From NCBI RefSeq assembly GCF_010093535.1, contig NW_022985185.1:739256-803255 (forward strand): a stretch of 64,000 nt of DNA. The letters are read 5' to 3'. Below, in pieces: positions 15,971 through 28,732 of the stretch (positions are counted from its first letter, which is position 1; every line of letters begins with the position of its first letter). Below the pieces are notes generated by a model, which was not told where the DNA came from, did no database searches, and saw only the letters and a program-made list of their open reading frames with translations. The DNA is from Lindgomyces ingoldianus (lineage: Eukaryota; Ascomycota; Dothideomycetes; Pleosporales; Lindgomycetaceae). The position numbers and the translations under genes are program-made.

Positions 15971-18270
15971 CGACAACAGAGCACTATGCTACTGAGCTTA
16001 GACCAAGATTTCCGATAGGGCATTTCTTGTGAGCCAGCGAATAGCTACCTTGACCGCCCTCAACTTACCTTTATTCACTTTCCAACTTTCCTTCCCCCCT
16101 ACGTTAAGAGAACCAACAACAGGTAGTCGAAACTTCGGTGACGAGGCATTCTATTCCTTCCCACTAGTTCTTTTAGCCCAGTCGGGGCACTAAGTTTTTC
16201 TATTTATGTTCGAGATATAAAATCTTAGCGATAGAGGAACTCGCCAGGGATCAGGAAGCCTCCCACTCTCAGTTGAATCATACATGTTCGACATGTCAAA
16301 AGCGATTTTCAACCTCGTAAAACCTCAAACGGCACACAGGAAGTACACATCAAAATCTTAAGGCCTACCCCGTCCAATCAAGCAGTGAAATCGCAACAAA
16401 ACGCCGTTTTCACGGTAGGATAGCCCTTTGAATCATGTTCGATGTGTCCGCAAAGGGAATAATCAGACGAAAAGGCCGTCACGGTTACAAAGTGGAAGCG
16501 AAATCTCCATGATAGCTGATAGGTCTCCGACAAGAGTTAGTGGTTGTGCGAACGAAAGAATAGATGACACCCCAGGTTATGATCCAAGCTACCTCAATCA
16601 AAACGAACCGCAGCAGCTTGTGACTAACGCTAACATGACGGGAAAAGATGAACAGGCAGAGCTGCAGGATGTAGTCAAAGGGGAGTAGAGGATAACGATG
16701 GTGGAAATGCACTACATGACTTAGCGTGCAAATGTGACTAGATGATTAGCTAAGGAATTACTGCTGAATAACAAACCCGATGGGAGAGCGGAAAGTCACG
16801 TACAGAAGTATTCAATTAGACCAAAAGTGTGAGTGTACTTGAGGAGCATCCTTCCATACCGACCAGCATGGGCAACCTGGCGTCGACGTACATCAGTCAA
16901 GAGTAGTAGAAGGAGGCCGGAGATCTAGAGGAGCAAGTGGCGGAGACGAGAGGGTATTTAGGGCGGAGCATCCGACTACGCTGTTGAGCATGAACGGTTT
17001 ACCGTTTGTATTGAAAGGCCAATGTTGCAGCAACAAGTCCCTGCTATAAGGTCGAGTCATTTGTCTCATACATCATAATAATATACTATTTTATCAGCCC
17101 TACCATCTGATCTATATTGAGTGCAGCTCTATACACTGCATGCTACGGATATCTTAGCTCCTGAGTACACTCTAGGGCGGCTAGCGGCACGTACGTAGGT
17201 TCGACTTCCTCCGTTCCTTTGCCTCCCACCCTTAGGTTTGCTTTCTCACTATGGCTCTACCACACCATACACACCTTATCCCGTATTCTCCCACTGTTTC
17301 TTGTGCTCAGCAGAATACTCTAGATCTCCTCGAACCATGGCAAGAAGTTGAGTTTGCTGAATATCCTAGTGTCATAAACCTCATAAAAACTTACGTCCTG
17401 CCTTGTCCGTAAATTCTTCAACTATCAAGGTTTAGAAAATACCTCTCTCTGAAAAGCTCCCGCGAACAGCGAACAATCCTTCGCATGAAGAAAATTGATG
17501 CTTGATTTAGCACCACGCTGCACTCACCTGATAGATGCGCCCATTGCGCTGCTGCACAAAGCTTAAACAAAATAAGCTTGCTAAAAACGAGAGAGCCTTT
17601 TCAAGCCTTATTTAGTAACGGGAAGAGCGGAAGAGAAACCAGTTATTCTTTCATTAGTGCGATGCAAGTTCATCGTCGTAGAGTTGAAGCGTAAGCGACA
17701 ATAGCTGAGCTCCGCTGTACACCACCAGCTTTCAGCCCTCGCTCGCTTCCCTCTTCAGCCACTTGATCCAGCTGAATCTTTAAAAGCCGCTGGCAGAATT
17801 TGAAGAATGGAAGGTCCTACCCAAACACTCAAGAACCAACAGTACCCACAGTGTTGCTTTTAGAATGTCAGATCCCTCCATACACACAAGGCATTGGGTG
17901 AATTGGAGTAAAATTAAAAGAACAGATTTTCAGCTCCTCATTTGTTAACAGTGCCTAGGCAAAGGCTCTTATATTCTCGGCTCAACACTTACGGTTTCAG
18001 CAAGACAAGCAGGTTTCCTAGTTGCTTTCCTCGCGCTATTCGTAGACTGGGCTGGTGATCACTGCTGGGGAACCCTCTGGAATAGAGTCGGCGAGTAATA
18101 TAGGGAGACGCAGGGGCCAGTGGGATTTTGATTGTTTCATCATCGGCACATCCCTTGCATGGATTTCTATTAGTGTATGCCAGGCGCCGTTTTTGGGGTG
18201 CCTAGCTAGGTCCATTGTCGATTCAAAATATGGCTAAATTTGAAGGCTGTATAATGATGTAATGGTATTC

Positions 18271-20246
18271 TCAAACAGGCACCGCAGCCCCGTCGCCCCT
18301 CAAATCACTTGCGCCACTCCAAACCAAAATGCCATCATCGTGATGCTGTCTGATAATCTGCCCTCGGCCAAACATCGCTCTTCCATACCCACTCAGCTGC
18401 TGCACGCTATGTCCCATATCCCGCAGCTCTTTCACAACTTGGGAATCAATACCTTCTTCTAGGTAGACCGTCGCATCCGTCATTCTGCCATCCCGATCCG
18501 GCATCCCAGCTCCAATGCAGATACGCGGTGAATCGAGCGCTGCCTGTGGATGTAGTTTGAAAACCTCCTGATTTAGTAGGACTTGCACGTGGCCTTGTGG
18601 CTGCATGAACCCACCCATAACTCCGTATACGCTGTGGAGACTTTGATCCCTAGCGTTGGTGATGAGAGCGGGAATAATGGTATGGTAGGGCCGTTTTCGG
18701 GGTTCGAGGGCGTTCGGGTGACCTTCGATGAGGCTGAAATTCGCGCCACGGTTTTGTAGGGTAAAACCGCATCCTTTTGGAATGATTGCAGTACCGAAGC
18801 CACCGTAGTTGCTGTTGATGAAGGATATTGCGTTCCCGTATTGATCCGAGCAGCAGAAATACACCGTGTCGCTATGGACGTGGGCTGGGGAGCCATGAAC
18901 AGGGGCGGATATGGCTTTTGTGGGGTCGAAGAGTTTAGCGCGCTCGGCGAGATATGGTTGCGATATGAGTTCTGTGGAAGGGACGTTTGAGACATTCGGG
19001 TCGGCGACGAACCAGTGGGCGTCTGCAAAGGCGATGCGGAGGGCTTCGATGAGGGGGTGGAGATATTTGGTCGTATTGTGGTCTTTTAATGTCCATCTGG
19101 GTAACTTGCCTTGCTTTTCTAGCTCCTGGATAATGCCTAAGGCCATGAGTGCTACGATACCCTGGCCGTTTGGTGGATGTTCCCATAATTCGATACCGTA
19201 TCCCTCGGTGCGGTCACCAACACCCTGGCCAGAGAACTTCAGGGAAATAGCGTCGACTGGCTCGGTTCCAAATTCGGCATGTTGTTTCAAGTCATCCAAA
19301 GTGAGATGACCGCCGAGGTCTGTCACTACCTTGATAAGCTGTTCAGCCACCTCTCCTTCGTAGAAGCCCTTCTTGCCATGCTTTGCGAGCAGCTTGTAGG
19401 TGTTGGCGAGAGTGGGATTCTTCATGATCTCTCCTGCCTTTGGGGCTCTGCAGCCATCTTTTGCTGAGGGGTCTTTCTTCAACATCTCGGCTCCATTGGG
19501 AGATGCATTTTTTATTTGGGTTTCGCTGTTTGCCCACTATCACCACATTAGCTTAAGAGTGTTTGAAAGGGAGAAGAAACACTCACAAATATGGCGGAAA
19601 GCTCTGAAACTGGAAAGCCTTTATCTGCTAGTTCGATTGCAGGTGCGAGAACATCCTCCATCGTCACCTTCCCACTTCCGAATCTTTCTACTACATCGAC
19701 CCACCCAGCTGCTGCCCCTGGAACCGTTACCGCATGCACACTGTCCATTGGGATCTGTCCAATGTCGCCATCAGGAATCTTGAGATCCTTGCGGATTCGA
19801 TCTAGCGTGACATCTTTGCCCGATCTGCCAGACCCGTTCATCGCATGCACTTTCTTCGTCTTGATGTCGTAGAAGAGACAGAACATATCACCGCCAATCC
19901 CCGTCGACCCCGGCTCTGTCACATTGAGGCTTGCTGCAACAGCTACTGCTGCATCCTGCAAACGATAAGCGCTTCTGAGAATGAAGGAGGATCTGAATTA
20001 CGTCATTCATACAGCAGCGTTCCCACCTTTCCGCAGCACATCCAGACCCGCAGTGGCAGCAAGCGGTTGCGTGCACGACACAATCCCCTTCGTACTATGC
20101 ACTACTGAGCGCCGGCTGGGGAAATGTATAAACTGAGGTTCAGGATGCGGATAGATATCGCCCGGACCCATTTTCGGTTGACGCAGGACCTGGACAGGCG
20201 AACAGTGGGGCCTTAGTGCCGTTAGTTTGCGCGGAGGGTTCTTCAT
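18271..20246 (-). CDS. gamma-glutamyltransferase-like protein (YwrD/acylase-type GGT)
   Basis: Ntn-hydrolase that self-cleaves and removes or transfers gamma-glutamyl groups, or acts as a related acylase. Three exons join in frame: 20013-20246, 19587-19955 and 18271-19536, giving about 622 aa. Family landmarks are GGNAADAAVA and [12 protein letters not shown] near the N-terminus, the VPGAAAGW segment, and the autoprocessing site HSDTVYF with nucleophile Thr at about residue 425. NSNYGGFGT, then [10 protein letters not shown] and [12 protein letters not shown], close the small subunit. No signal peptide or membrane anchor precedes the domain, so it resembles the intracellular YwrD-type subgroup rather than secreted GGT. 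It is transcribed divergently from the release-factor gene through a 427-bp intergenic region. No residue defect is seen. Confidence 0.9.
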
Positions 20247-20673
20247 TGCGCAGCATAAACCCGTACCTGAATATTTAAAGGAGGGAGTTGCAGGATTAGG
20301 ATTGGGATTTGAGAGATAGGCTTAGGGAGATTTATCGGGAGGGAAGATGGATATTCACGGAGAAAAGCACTGGGGTAACTAGTGTGGGAATGGGGATTTA
20401 GTTTCCTGGACGTAACTTTCTCCGCTCTCGGGGGTCGCTTGGATGACTGGAGATGGGATCTCAACATTTTCGCGTCCATATTGCATAACGAGTGATGTAG
20501 ACAAGAATGGAGGAGCAATCTGTACTTGATGGAGTGATGTGCACTGTGCGTCTAGATGAGGATGACGTAAGGCTAAAATCACGTGAAATCTGGCGCGCCA
20601 AGCCGTTGAATAATCGTCAGGACGCGTTCAGAGTCTGAATGAAATTTTGTGCTTCAGTTGGAGAGGTGAAGCT
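20247..20673. promoter_or_regulatory. shared divergent promoter of GGT and MRF1
   Basis: 427 bp between two divergently transcribed start codons. It contains TGACGTAA at 20563-20570, which matches a bZIP (ATF/CREB type) half-site consensus, and a perfect 10-bp palindrome TGGCGCGCCA at 20591-20600, about 75 bp before the MRF1 ATG. Functional use of either site is inferred. Confidence 0.45.
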
Positions 20674-22039
20674 ATGACAGCAACACCTTGGATATGCCGC
20701 GCTTGTATGTCACGCATATCACGTATATCACGACCACTCGCCAGCCGCAGTGTTCGGTGGCAGTCGACTGGTAGGTCATTGCCCCCCACCTCCTTGGAAA
20801 GTCACTGACTTGTGGAAGCTTCCAAACTGGAAACCGTTCCTCCTGCACTCCTTGCGCGAGCCCGAACTGTCGCTGCTGAGCACAAGAAATTGACGGAGAA
20901 GCTTGTCGATGGCTTCGACACCCGCGCCGCAAAGAAATTGGGCGAGTATGGCCCTGTCGTGAACGCATTGCAGGAATGGGACAAGGCAAACGAGGTCCGT
21001 CAAGGATGTCTTGCACCAACAAGCGAAGAGTGCAGACTAATAGTAGGCGAAGTCCCTTGCAGAGCTCACTACCCTCATCCATGACCCTACTTCTGACCCC
21101 GAACTTCGAGAGCTAGCCGCAGACGACCTCAGCGCAACTCGGGTCCTGCTCATCAACGCTTCACAAAGCCTCACAACCTCCCTAGTTCCAGTCCATCCGT
21201 TCGCACATCTGCCATGCCTTCTAGAAATTCGGCCCGGTGCAGGCGGTTCGGAGGCTGCCATCTTCGCAGGCGATCTCCTCCGAATGTACCAAGCGTACTG
21301 CAACCGGAACAACTATCGCTCCACACTCCTGAAGTATGAGAACGTCAATGGAACAACAGAAGCTGGCGTACCACTCTCTGAAGCTATCCTGGAGGTCAGT
21401 TCGGAGAATGCATACGGCGTGTTCAGATGCGAGGCAGGAGTGCATAGGGTTCAGCGTGTGCCAGCTACTGAGACCAAGGGACGAACCCACACCAGTGCGG
21501 CATCTGTGCTGGTACTTCCTAGCTTAGAGGAAAGCTCCCTTGGCGAAGGGGATTTTGATGATCCAGAGAGTGACTACTTCGTCGACCCGAAGGAGGTCAA
21601 GATGGAGATTATGAGAGCAAGGGGTGCTGGCGGGCAGCATGTCAACACAACAGACTCCGCAGTTCGGTTAACTCACATACCCACAAGCACCACCGTCTCA
21701 ATGCAGGACTTCAGATCCCAGCCTAAAAATAAAGAGAAAGCGTGGCAGCTGCTTCGTTCACGCTTAGCGCAAGCGAGACGTGAGAAAAGAGAGGAGGAGA
21801 TGGTGGCAATGCGAAGAAGCGTGGTTGGGGTGGCAAAGATGGGACGTGGGGACAAAATCAGGACATACAACTGGAACCAACAGCGAGTCACAGATCATAG
21901 AAGCGGAACTACAGTCCACGACTTGGATGATGTGATGGGCGGGGGCCAAACCCTTGACATGGTCATGGAGAGTGTTCAGGAGTGGCTGATGGAGAAGGAC
22001 GTAGAGGCGCTGATTGCTGAAGAGGCAAGCAGGAAGTGA
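20674..22039 (+). CDS. MRF1: mitochondrial peptide chain release factor 1
   Basis: Class I release factor that recognises UAA/UAG in the mitochondrial ribosome and triggers peptidyl-tRNA hydrolysis. Three exons join in frame: 20674-20770, 20819-20994 and 21047-22039, giving about 421 aa. The first 30 residues are basic and Ser-rich (CMSRISRISRPLASRSVRWQ), a good mitochondrial presequence. Domain 1 is helical (LEKL...). The RF core contains EIRPGAGGSEAA and GVHRVQRVPATETKGRTHTS, and the catalytic GGQ is at residues 286-288 inside GAGGQHVN. The C-terminal RSQPKNKEKAW and IRTYNWNQQRVTDHR segments are also typical. The first intron is only 48 nt. The start is chosen because it is the first ATG giving the presequence and matches the phase of exon 2. 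Confidence 0.95.
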
Positions 22040-23497
22040 TCGGTGGGTCCACCTTGGTCGCTTCTGCATGTCTGTAGGTGCTCCCGCTTCCCTTCCCCTC
22101 ATGCTGCGTTTCTCTTTTTCAGCATCCAATCACCCCCGACGCAGAAAATCTCGTTAAGGCGGTTGAGTCTCTTGGCCTTGTGAGAGTTTCTACTACTTTG
22201 TTACCTCGTATGAAACTTGCCAATGTCCCGAGAATTGCCACTCAAGCGACTAACGCCTGGTCCTCAATACTCCCCGCTCCATCGCTGAGCCCATATTGTA
22301 CTATAGCATGGAACCATGGAAACGTGTTCATCCGTCTCACTGTATTACAAGTCCCTGACGCTAGGAACCATACTGCATACCAGGCCGACCATTCTGGAAT
22401 GGAAGATTTTCCCTCTTCGCAAGACCCTTGACTCGCCTTGGTGGATTCCCATGATAGACCGACAGATCCCGCGACGTGCCTCTAACGCTGCTGCCGCATG
22501 CCAAGAAGCACTTAATCTTAGAGTATGTCGGCGGGCACTAGAGGTGGCGTTAACACCAACCATTGCATCCTCTGAGCATTTAAGCGTTAAACCAGAAGGA
22601 TCATGGGTCATGTGTTCGTTGGCTACTGAATTGATGAAGGAGTCTAGCAAGCCCCAAGCGGGTATATACTCCTCTTCAGGACGCGATCTATTTCTAGGCG
22701 AATTTGGTCACAGGGTTGCCACTAGGGGGCTTATATAGCTACTATTTGATGTTTTCTATCTGGCAACCACGGGGAACGTGGATTTTCAGACACACTGCAA
22801 TCGGAAAATTTCGATGTCCTAGGTTATAAATCAGGAACTGCGACCATATTGTCCCTGTTTAATCCTGAGGAATCCAATCCAGCCTTGGTGTGCAATTCCA
22901 GCAAATTCTTTATTCAGCACGGGTTGAAACTACACGCATGGTTGAGGGTTAGAGTTGGGACAATATCACCTGATCTCCATCACCAGCAGTTCGCTATCCC
23001 TCCTATCTTGAACACCACGAAACGCAAACCAGGGCTTCTGGCCCAAGGTGGCGGTATTGGATTTCGGGTCCCGAGGTCTGCTCCAGGCTGTGGGGATGTT
23101 CGAGGAGATTGCCAACGAGAGCCAATCAGAACGCTTCATTCGTCAATTGATTCATCAGTCGCCTCGAGTCAGCATCGCAACAACGTAGGAATATCACACA
23201 ATAGCAGATTTACGACTCAGCCTTGAAAGTATTTCCCCGCATTTCCCACATTCAGTTCTCTTACCTACCCCGGAGTATCGCCCTTTCTGGTCAAGTGGCT
23301 CAATGGCGTTAAGATTCAACCAGCGAGTGAATCTAGGTCTCCAGAAGTCTGGATGGAGCGTGGAGTCCGCGTGGTGTGGGGAAGCCTAACATGGACGATA
23401 TAGGGTCGTCGTATTTCCGCCTGAATGCAAGCGGGTCTGTCCTCCAGTCCTTTCTTTTCAGATTACTCCTTCCTGTGGGTATCAACTCGCTCTACTT
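22040..23497. other. intergenic, about 1.4 kb
   Basis: Frames of 100-140 codons occur on both strands near 22316-22738 and 22849-23226 but show no domain and no splice continuity. The last few hundred bases must include the MFS gene promoter. Nothing else is seen. Confidence 0.5.
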
Positions 23498-25487
23498 ATG
23501 TTTAATGCAGTCATGGCTACTCACTCTAACGATTATATGAAAGAGAAACACGGTGAAGAGAAGCCGCGTTTCATCGAGAATGCCGACGAATCTCCTACCA
23601 ACAACTCGCTCAACTTGGAAAAGGAGCGTACGTTGGAAGGCGTAGATGTCCACAACCGAAGTGCATTCAAGGGAGACAATTCCGACGGCAAAGTGACTTG
23701 GGGTCTGCGTGGCATATTCGCAGCCATATTTCTCGCGGCACTCTATACAGGTATGGGAGCATATTCCATTCTTGTAGACTTGAATGGGCTTTACTGACCG
23801 AAATGGTAGGCTCGCAAGTTATCCTATACTTCACTGGTGGTTCACTCGGCTTCATTGAGGAAGACCTTAAACTATCAAGAGGTTCAGCATGGCTTCCAAC
23901 TGCGAACATCCTGGCCATTGCCGCAGTATGCCCGTATGCTGGATATCTGCAGGATCTTTTCGGGAAACGATACATTGCCCTAATCGGTTCACTGTGCATT
24001 TGTATCGGAACCGTCTTGATGGCCACTACCCACTCCTTTGCCCAGGCTCTTGCGGGAATGGCAATTTCTGGTGTCGGCGCTGCCATTGGTGAATTGACTG
24101 GCTTAGCTGGGTATGATGCCCCGTTGTGGGCGTAAATGACCCAATGTTAACCAAATTTAGGCTTGCTGAAGTCGTCCCAGTCAAGTATCGTGGATACTCA
24201 CTTGCCCTTGTCACCGCATTCGTCATTCCCTTCTGTCCATATTTAATGTATGTCGAGCTATGGTCCCATAATAGCAGTGTCGGCTGGAGATGGGGCCCAT
24301 GGTGTGCGCTGTAAGTTCTACTTTTCTTCGTGCTATACGTCGCACTGACCTCTTTAGGACCTACAACGGCATCACTGGTCTTGGCCTATTTTTCACATAC
24401 TTCCCGCATAATCACACACGTGCTGAAGGTTTTTCTCATCGTGCCATTCTCAAGAGAATCGACTACGTCGGTGGTGTTCTGTCGATTACTGGCCTTACCC
24501 TCTTGTATGCTCACCTCTCACTTTCTACTCTAACCCGTCTTGCTAATACGTCACAGCCTTGTAGCCCTTCAATCAGGCGGTTACACACACCCCTGGAAGA
24601 GCGCCTACGTCCTATGTACTCTCCTAATTGGTCTTGCTCTCATCGGCGTCTGGGTGAGCTATGAATGGAAAGGTGCCCGCCATCCAATGGTTCCCGGAGA
24701 GCTTTTCAAAGGCCAGCGCATCGTTGGACTCGCCTATGTCATCGCATTCGCCGCAGGAATGAACTTTTTTTCTATCTTGAACTTCTTCCCCATAACCTTT
24801 TCCTCTGTCTATGACCCCACCCCAGTTCAAATTGGTCTCAAAGGTCTTCCTCCTGCTTTTGCAACCACATTCGGCGCTATTGGATTCAACGCCGCACTCT
24901 CCACCTTCCCCAGTCGTAGCCGCGAGATTCTTCTCGTTGCTCTATTTATCATGACTGCTTTTGGTGGCTCGCTCGCAGCTAGTACTCCTGACAACCCGAA
25001 GCTTACAGTCGCACTTGGCACGCTCGCAGCCTTTGGCGTCGGCGGCGTACTCGTTCCCGCCGCTACTGTAGCCATGATCGTAACTCCCGACGCGCTCATA
25101 ACTACCGCAGCCGCACTATCACTTTCCATCCGAACCGTCGGTGGCTCCATCGGCTATTCTATTTACTACAACATCTTCGCCACCAAGCTCGGGCAAAAGC
25201 TCCCCGTATACGTCGCCGAATATGCCATTGAAGCTGGGCTACCCGTTTCATCTGCTAAGCTCTTCGTCGGCACTTTTTTGACAGAACCGGAAAAGCTTGC
25301 AGCAATTGAAGGCGTGACGCCGGCGGTGGTTGCGGCAGCTACGAAAGGGACGCAATGGGCGTATAGTCAGAGTTTGAAATATGTTTGGTTTACGAGTATT
25401 GCGTTTGGGGCTATGGCGATTGTTTGTTGTATTTTGCTGCCGAGTACGAAGAAGTATCAGACCAATCGTGTGGCGGTGCAGATGTGA
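23498..25487 (+). CDS. MFS transporter, TRI12/DHA14-type efflux pump
   Basis: Proton-coupled major facilitator predicted to export small toxic molecules or siderophore-type compounds across the plasma membrane. Five exons join in frame: 23498-23750, 23810-24110, 24161-24310, 24358-24504 and 24557-25487, giving about 593 aa and the long hydrophobic profile of 14-TMS pumps. A hydrophilic N-terminus of ~70 residues precedes TM1. The segment RGSAWLPTANILAIAAVCPY then GYLQDLFGKRYIALIGS carries the MFS motif A equivalent, and LSIRTVGGSIGYSIYYNIF is typical of the fungal trichothecene-efflux-pump (TRI12) group. An in-frame ATG at 23513 in better context is an alternative start. No secondary-metabolism genes adjoin it, so the cargo is unknown. 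All frames are intact. Confidence 0.88.
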
Positions 25488-26432
25488 GGGGTTTATTTGG
25501 CTAGGCGGGACAAGGGACAGGTCATATTGTGCACAACCTTTCTCTGTGGTCATGAGAGGATCTTGGTTGAATGTTTAGGCTAGGCCGGGACAGACTGATA
25601 ACGACGAAGGATGGAAGCAGCCAGAGTATATCGCGGAATCAACGCTTGTTTCTTGTTCAGCCTCAGTTGCGTGTGAGTAACCAGGTGAGCTGTCCCTGTT
25701 TTCGGCCATCGCACATGACTCAGTAGCGGCTCCAACTCTCGAATGTTCAGCCTTGCACCTCTTCTTAACCTTCGTCTCTTCCGAGGTCACCACACATCCT
25801 CTCGGGTATCTTCCGCACCTACTCAACCAATCATGAAAGATGATAATTATCTAACGACCACATCGAGAATCCTGCGCTCGGACCCTGGCAAGTTGCCATC
25901 AATCTTCAGGCCCCCAGCCCCCCGGTTTCTCATTTGATGCCCTTATAGTGTCCTGCACAACCTGAGCCCACTCTAACCATTTCCGGCGATACTGAACGAG
26001 CTCAGGTGGCCAATGATGAGGGCGGATAAACCAGGAGCGTCGGAATTAGTGCACTACTTTCTTCTGATTCGTGTTTCCTCCACATTAGCAACACACAGTG
26101 TGTGTGACGTAAGCCGACCCTGTGGCTTCTTCTCGACATGAAATCTAGAAACCGACCACCATTTCAACACCATTTTTATACCAATCTAGCCTCGTTTGCG
26201 CGAAAAGGGATTGTGCCTTCGACGGTGATGTTGCAGCATCCGACATCAACTCTCCCAAATAAGAGCGAGTACGGGCCAATGATCGTGCGCGGGATGCATG
26301 CAGGAAGATGCATAAGTCTCTGTCTGTCCATGCCAGACCAGCCTCCCTAGCGACGTGCGGCTGCTTAAGAGAAACACGTCCCCAGCATCCACTCCGGGTC
26401 ATCCCCGCGTTTCACACCCACTAAACGGCACC
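25488..26432. other. intergenic, about 0.9 kb
   Basis: Short frames only, with no domain. An in-frame upstream ATG at 26355 could extend the following gene by 26 residues. Confidence 0.5.
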
Positions 26433-27878
26433 ATGGAAGATCGAAACCTCGACAGACGCCTACCTGAGCTTAGCGATAGGCTCATCGTGCTACGTGACCG
26501 GAAATGCCCAGCATCGGGAGAGTTCCTGTACATGGGAAGAGAGATCAGAAGCTTCAAGGCGTCTTACCTAATTCTACGGCCATACACACACAGTTCATCT
26601 CGGTTCATATCGGCTGATGGAAGAGATCTTGTCCGAAACATTTATGATGGAATTCAAACTGTTTTTTATGAGCTCGAGAAGCGAATTCGCACTCTTGAGC
26701 AGCAGTTTAGAAAGCGCTCCCGCAAGTCTCATCAATCCGTTAACCCTATCAAGGTGCTTTTCGGTAGTTCCGGCAATGAGCGCGATAAGCAGTACCAGAA
26801 ATTCTTTGAGAGGAATGATTTTGTATTGCAACGATGCCAGATTCGATGTGGAGACATGCTTCTGAAATTAGTTTTGGCAGTACTTGTGTGAGTATTATAA
26901 CATTGCAGTTTGATATTCGCAACTCGCTCATGCACCAAAAGGTACGCACAGAACACCCCTATTTCACAAGCTAGGGCAAACTTTCAAGATGAAGAAGATC
27001 TCGTGGACGGCATTGACAGAGCATTCGACTATCTTGACGAAAAAGAGAGGAGGGAGAGACGCCGCGGCAGACCTCTACCAATTGAAGCATCAAGGTGGTG
27101 GGATGGCCTTCCTCCTCAGGCAGCAGGGTTGCAAATTGGTCCGCTTGAACAGTTAGCCCAAATATGGGTGAATGGCGAAAGTCGAAATCCAAGTAATCCC
27201 GCCCCTCCAAATAATCCGACGTCTTCTACACAAAGGTTTATTCCACCGGTGGAATTAGGAGCTGACACTTACCAACGAGGCCACGGTACAAGTCGATCCG
27301 GTGTACACAATCTACGATTGGGGACGAACATCAACCAGCCAGCAGGAACTCACCAGCAAGTAGACGGTAGCATTGCGCAGCTAAGGAGGGAAAACGCGGA
27401 GCTTCGGAGGATGCTCGATGAACTTAACGAGCAAGTCCGGACGCTCAATTTTCTCTTAAACAACGGAGGAATCACTCATGACAGGGTATCAGGTCAATAC
27501 GAGGAGGTAGACAGAACCAATACTCACCCACGGCGCCCACATGAAGGCGTAACTCGAGATCGTGATACAGTAACCCGGGAACGTAACTTGTCTCATCAGA
27601 GCGACCCAGCTCCACGCCCAGTTGGAGTAAGAGCCGAACCATCCAGACATCAACCCCCTCCCCCCGCAATAGAAAACCAAGGCCGCCGCCGTCACCATTC
27701 ATCCTCATCTTCGAACGCGACACAACGACCAAATGGTTCTAGCACAAATCCAGGCGAGGGCATTTACAGGGATCCCAATTATGAAGCCATGTTGGCGGGA
27801 GGGCCTCCTCCCATTCATTATAACACAAGACCTTACCGAACTAACTACGATGACCGTTCACGTCATGGCCAAGGCTGA
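26433..27878 (+). CDS. hypothetical coiled-coil protein
   Basis: No family recognised. Two exons, 26433-26887 and 26942-27878, joined through a 54-nt intron give about 463 aa. The start at 26433 is chosen because it sits in a good fungal context (CACCATGG); an ATG at 26355 is in frame. The first 150 residues are basic and charged, with a hydrophobic stretch near residue 142 (MLLKLVLAVLV) at the exon junction. A basic patch ERRERRRGRP follows the acidic DEEDLVDGIDRAFDYLDEKE. A leucine heptad stretch (QLRRENAELRRMLDELNEQV) around residues 297-316 predicts a short coiled coil for dimerisation. The last 130 residues are Pro, Arg, Asn and Ser rich and look disordered. The gene lies directly upstream of the rvt-like gene on the same strand, with no evident functional link. 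Confidence 0.6.
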
Positions 27879-28645
27879 AGTATAAACAATGCGGAATACA
27901 CCGTCCTTTGCCTGGTCTTCGGCTTACGGTTGGACTTGATACCCTAGCCGAGTTATAAAAAATGGCGTGGGTCTGAAACCCGAGCAGGAATGCTTTGAGG
28001 ACAGCCCGGAGGAGAAATGTTCAATACCTCCAGATTGGTACTTGTGGGTTTGTTGAGCATTCTGAAGCATCATCAGCAGGGTTTAATTGCTTTATCAACG
28101 AGTCGCTCAATCAGTGGCCGCTGTAACCTCGCCGCCGCTATGCCACCCCACGTTAATGGTTGCACGACCCCTCATGTGTCTCGCCTCACTTTTGTCGCCA
28201 ATCACGGACTCCTTGGAATATCGTGTCCTGTTGCGGGTTGTCGACGGGTCAAAATTTGGGAATGGGTAGATAAAGGACGACAAAGCGTAATGTTCCGTTA
28301 ACAAAGGCAAGAAGAGGGAAGTGGAGGACGACCTAAATAAATATCGTGAGATCCTTGAAGCGGAGCGAAGCAACCGGTGAGGACCGGTCAAGGTGGGGCC
28401 ATCTATCTCATCCTGATTTGTTCGCAAAAGCGTCCCGCTGATTGGCCGCCTTAGCCTCCTGCTGGGCTGAGCCGTTATCGTCTGCACCAACCTGCAACAT
28501 CATCAAGGCATCAACCCAGGCAGCCATTCAGCGACTCGACGACAGGGAATCGGCCCCCAGATTTCGATTCTCCTTGGTGGTGCTCAAAGCCAGGCAGCCG
28601 TGGTGGAATGAGAATACGAGACGACGCCAACGCTACTGTGCGTAT
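27879..28645. other. intergenic upstream of the rvt-like gene
   Basis: No coding signal. It contains short frames only and leads into a TATA-like promoter. Confidence 0.5.
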
Positions 28646-28656
28646 GTATATATAGC
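28646..28656 (+). promoter_or_regulatory. TATA-like box of the rvt-like gene
   Basis: GTATATATAG lies about 80 bp upstream of the ATG at 28733, at a spacing that fits a fungal core promoter with a short leader. Position and composition are the only evidence. Confidence 0.45.
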
Positions 28657-28732
28657 CCCTCCATTCCCAACCCTCCAGATCCAAGTCCTTCAGGACCGCA
28701 TCGGGGGAAAGACCTCCAACTGAATCATCATC

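Larger units (their letters stand above)
10190..18270. other. 8-kb gene-poor region
   Basis: After the chitin synthase 3' UTR I find no gene I can support for about 8 kb. Open frames are short, lack domains and do not chain through splice sites. The region holds an acidic ORF remnant (12145-12560), a T/G homopolymer tract (12633-12664), a GT-rich degenerate minisatellite (15790-15970) and one short perfect inverted repeat near 15021-15040 (CTTTATAG...CTATAAAG). No transposon ends with target duplications were found by eye. Old, decayed repeats are possible but cannot be assigned. Confidence 0.5.

Noticed and set aside
15632..16023. Minus-strand frames of 63-114 codons, His/Thr/Ser-rich
   Set aside because: They only translate the GT-rich minisatellite.
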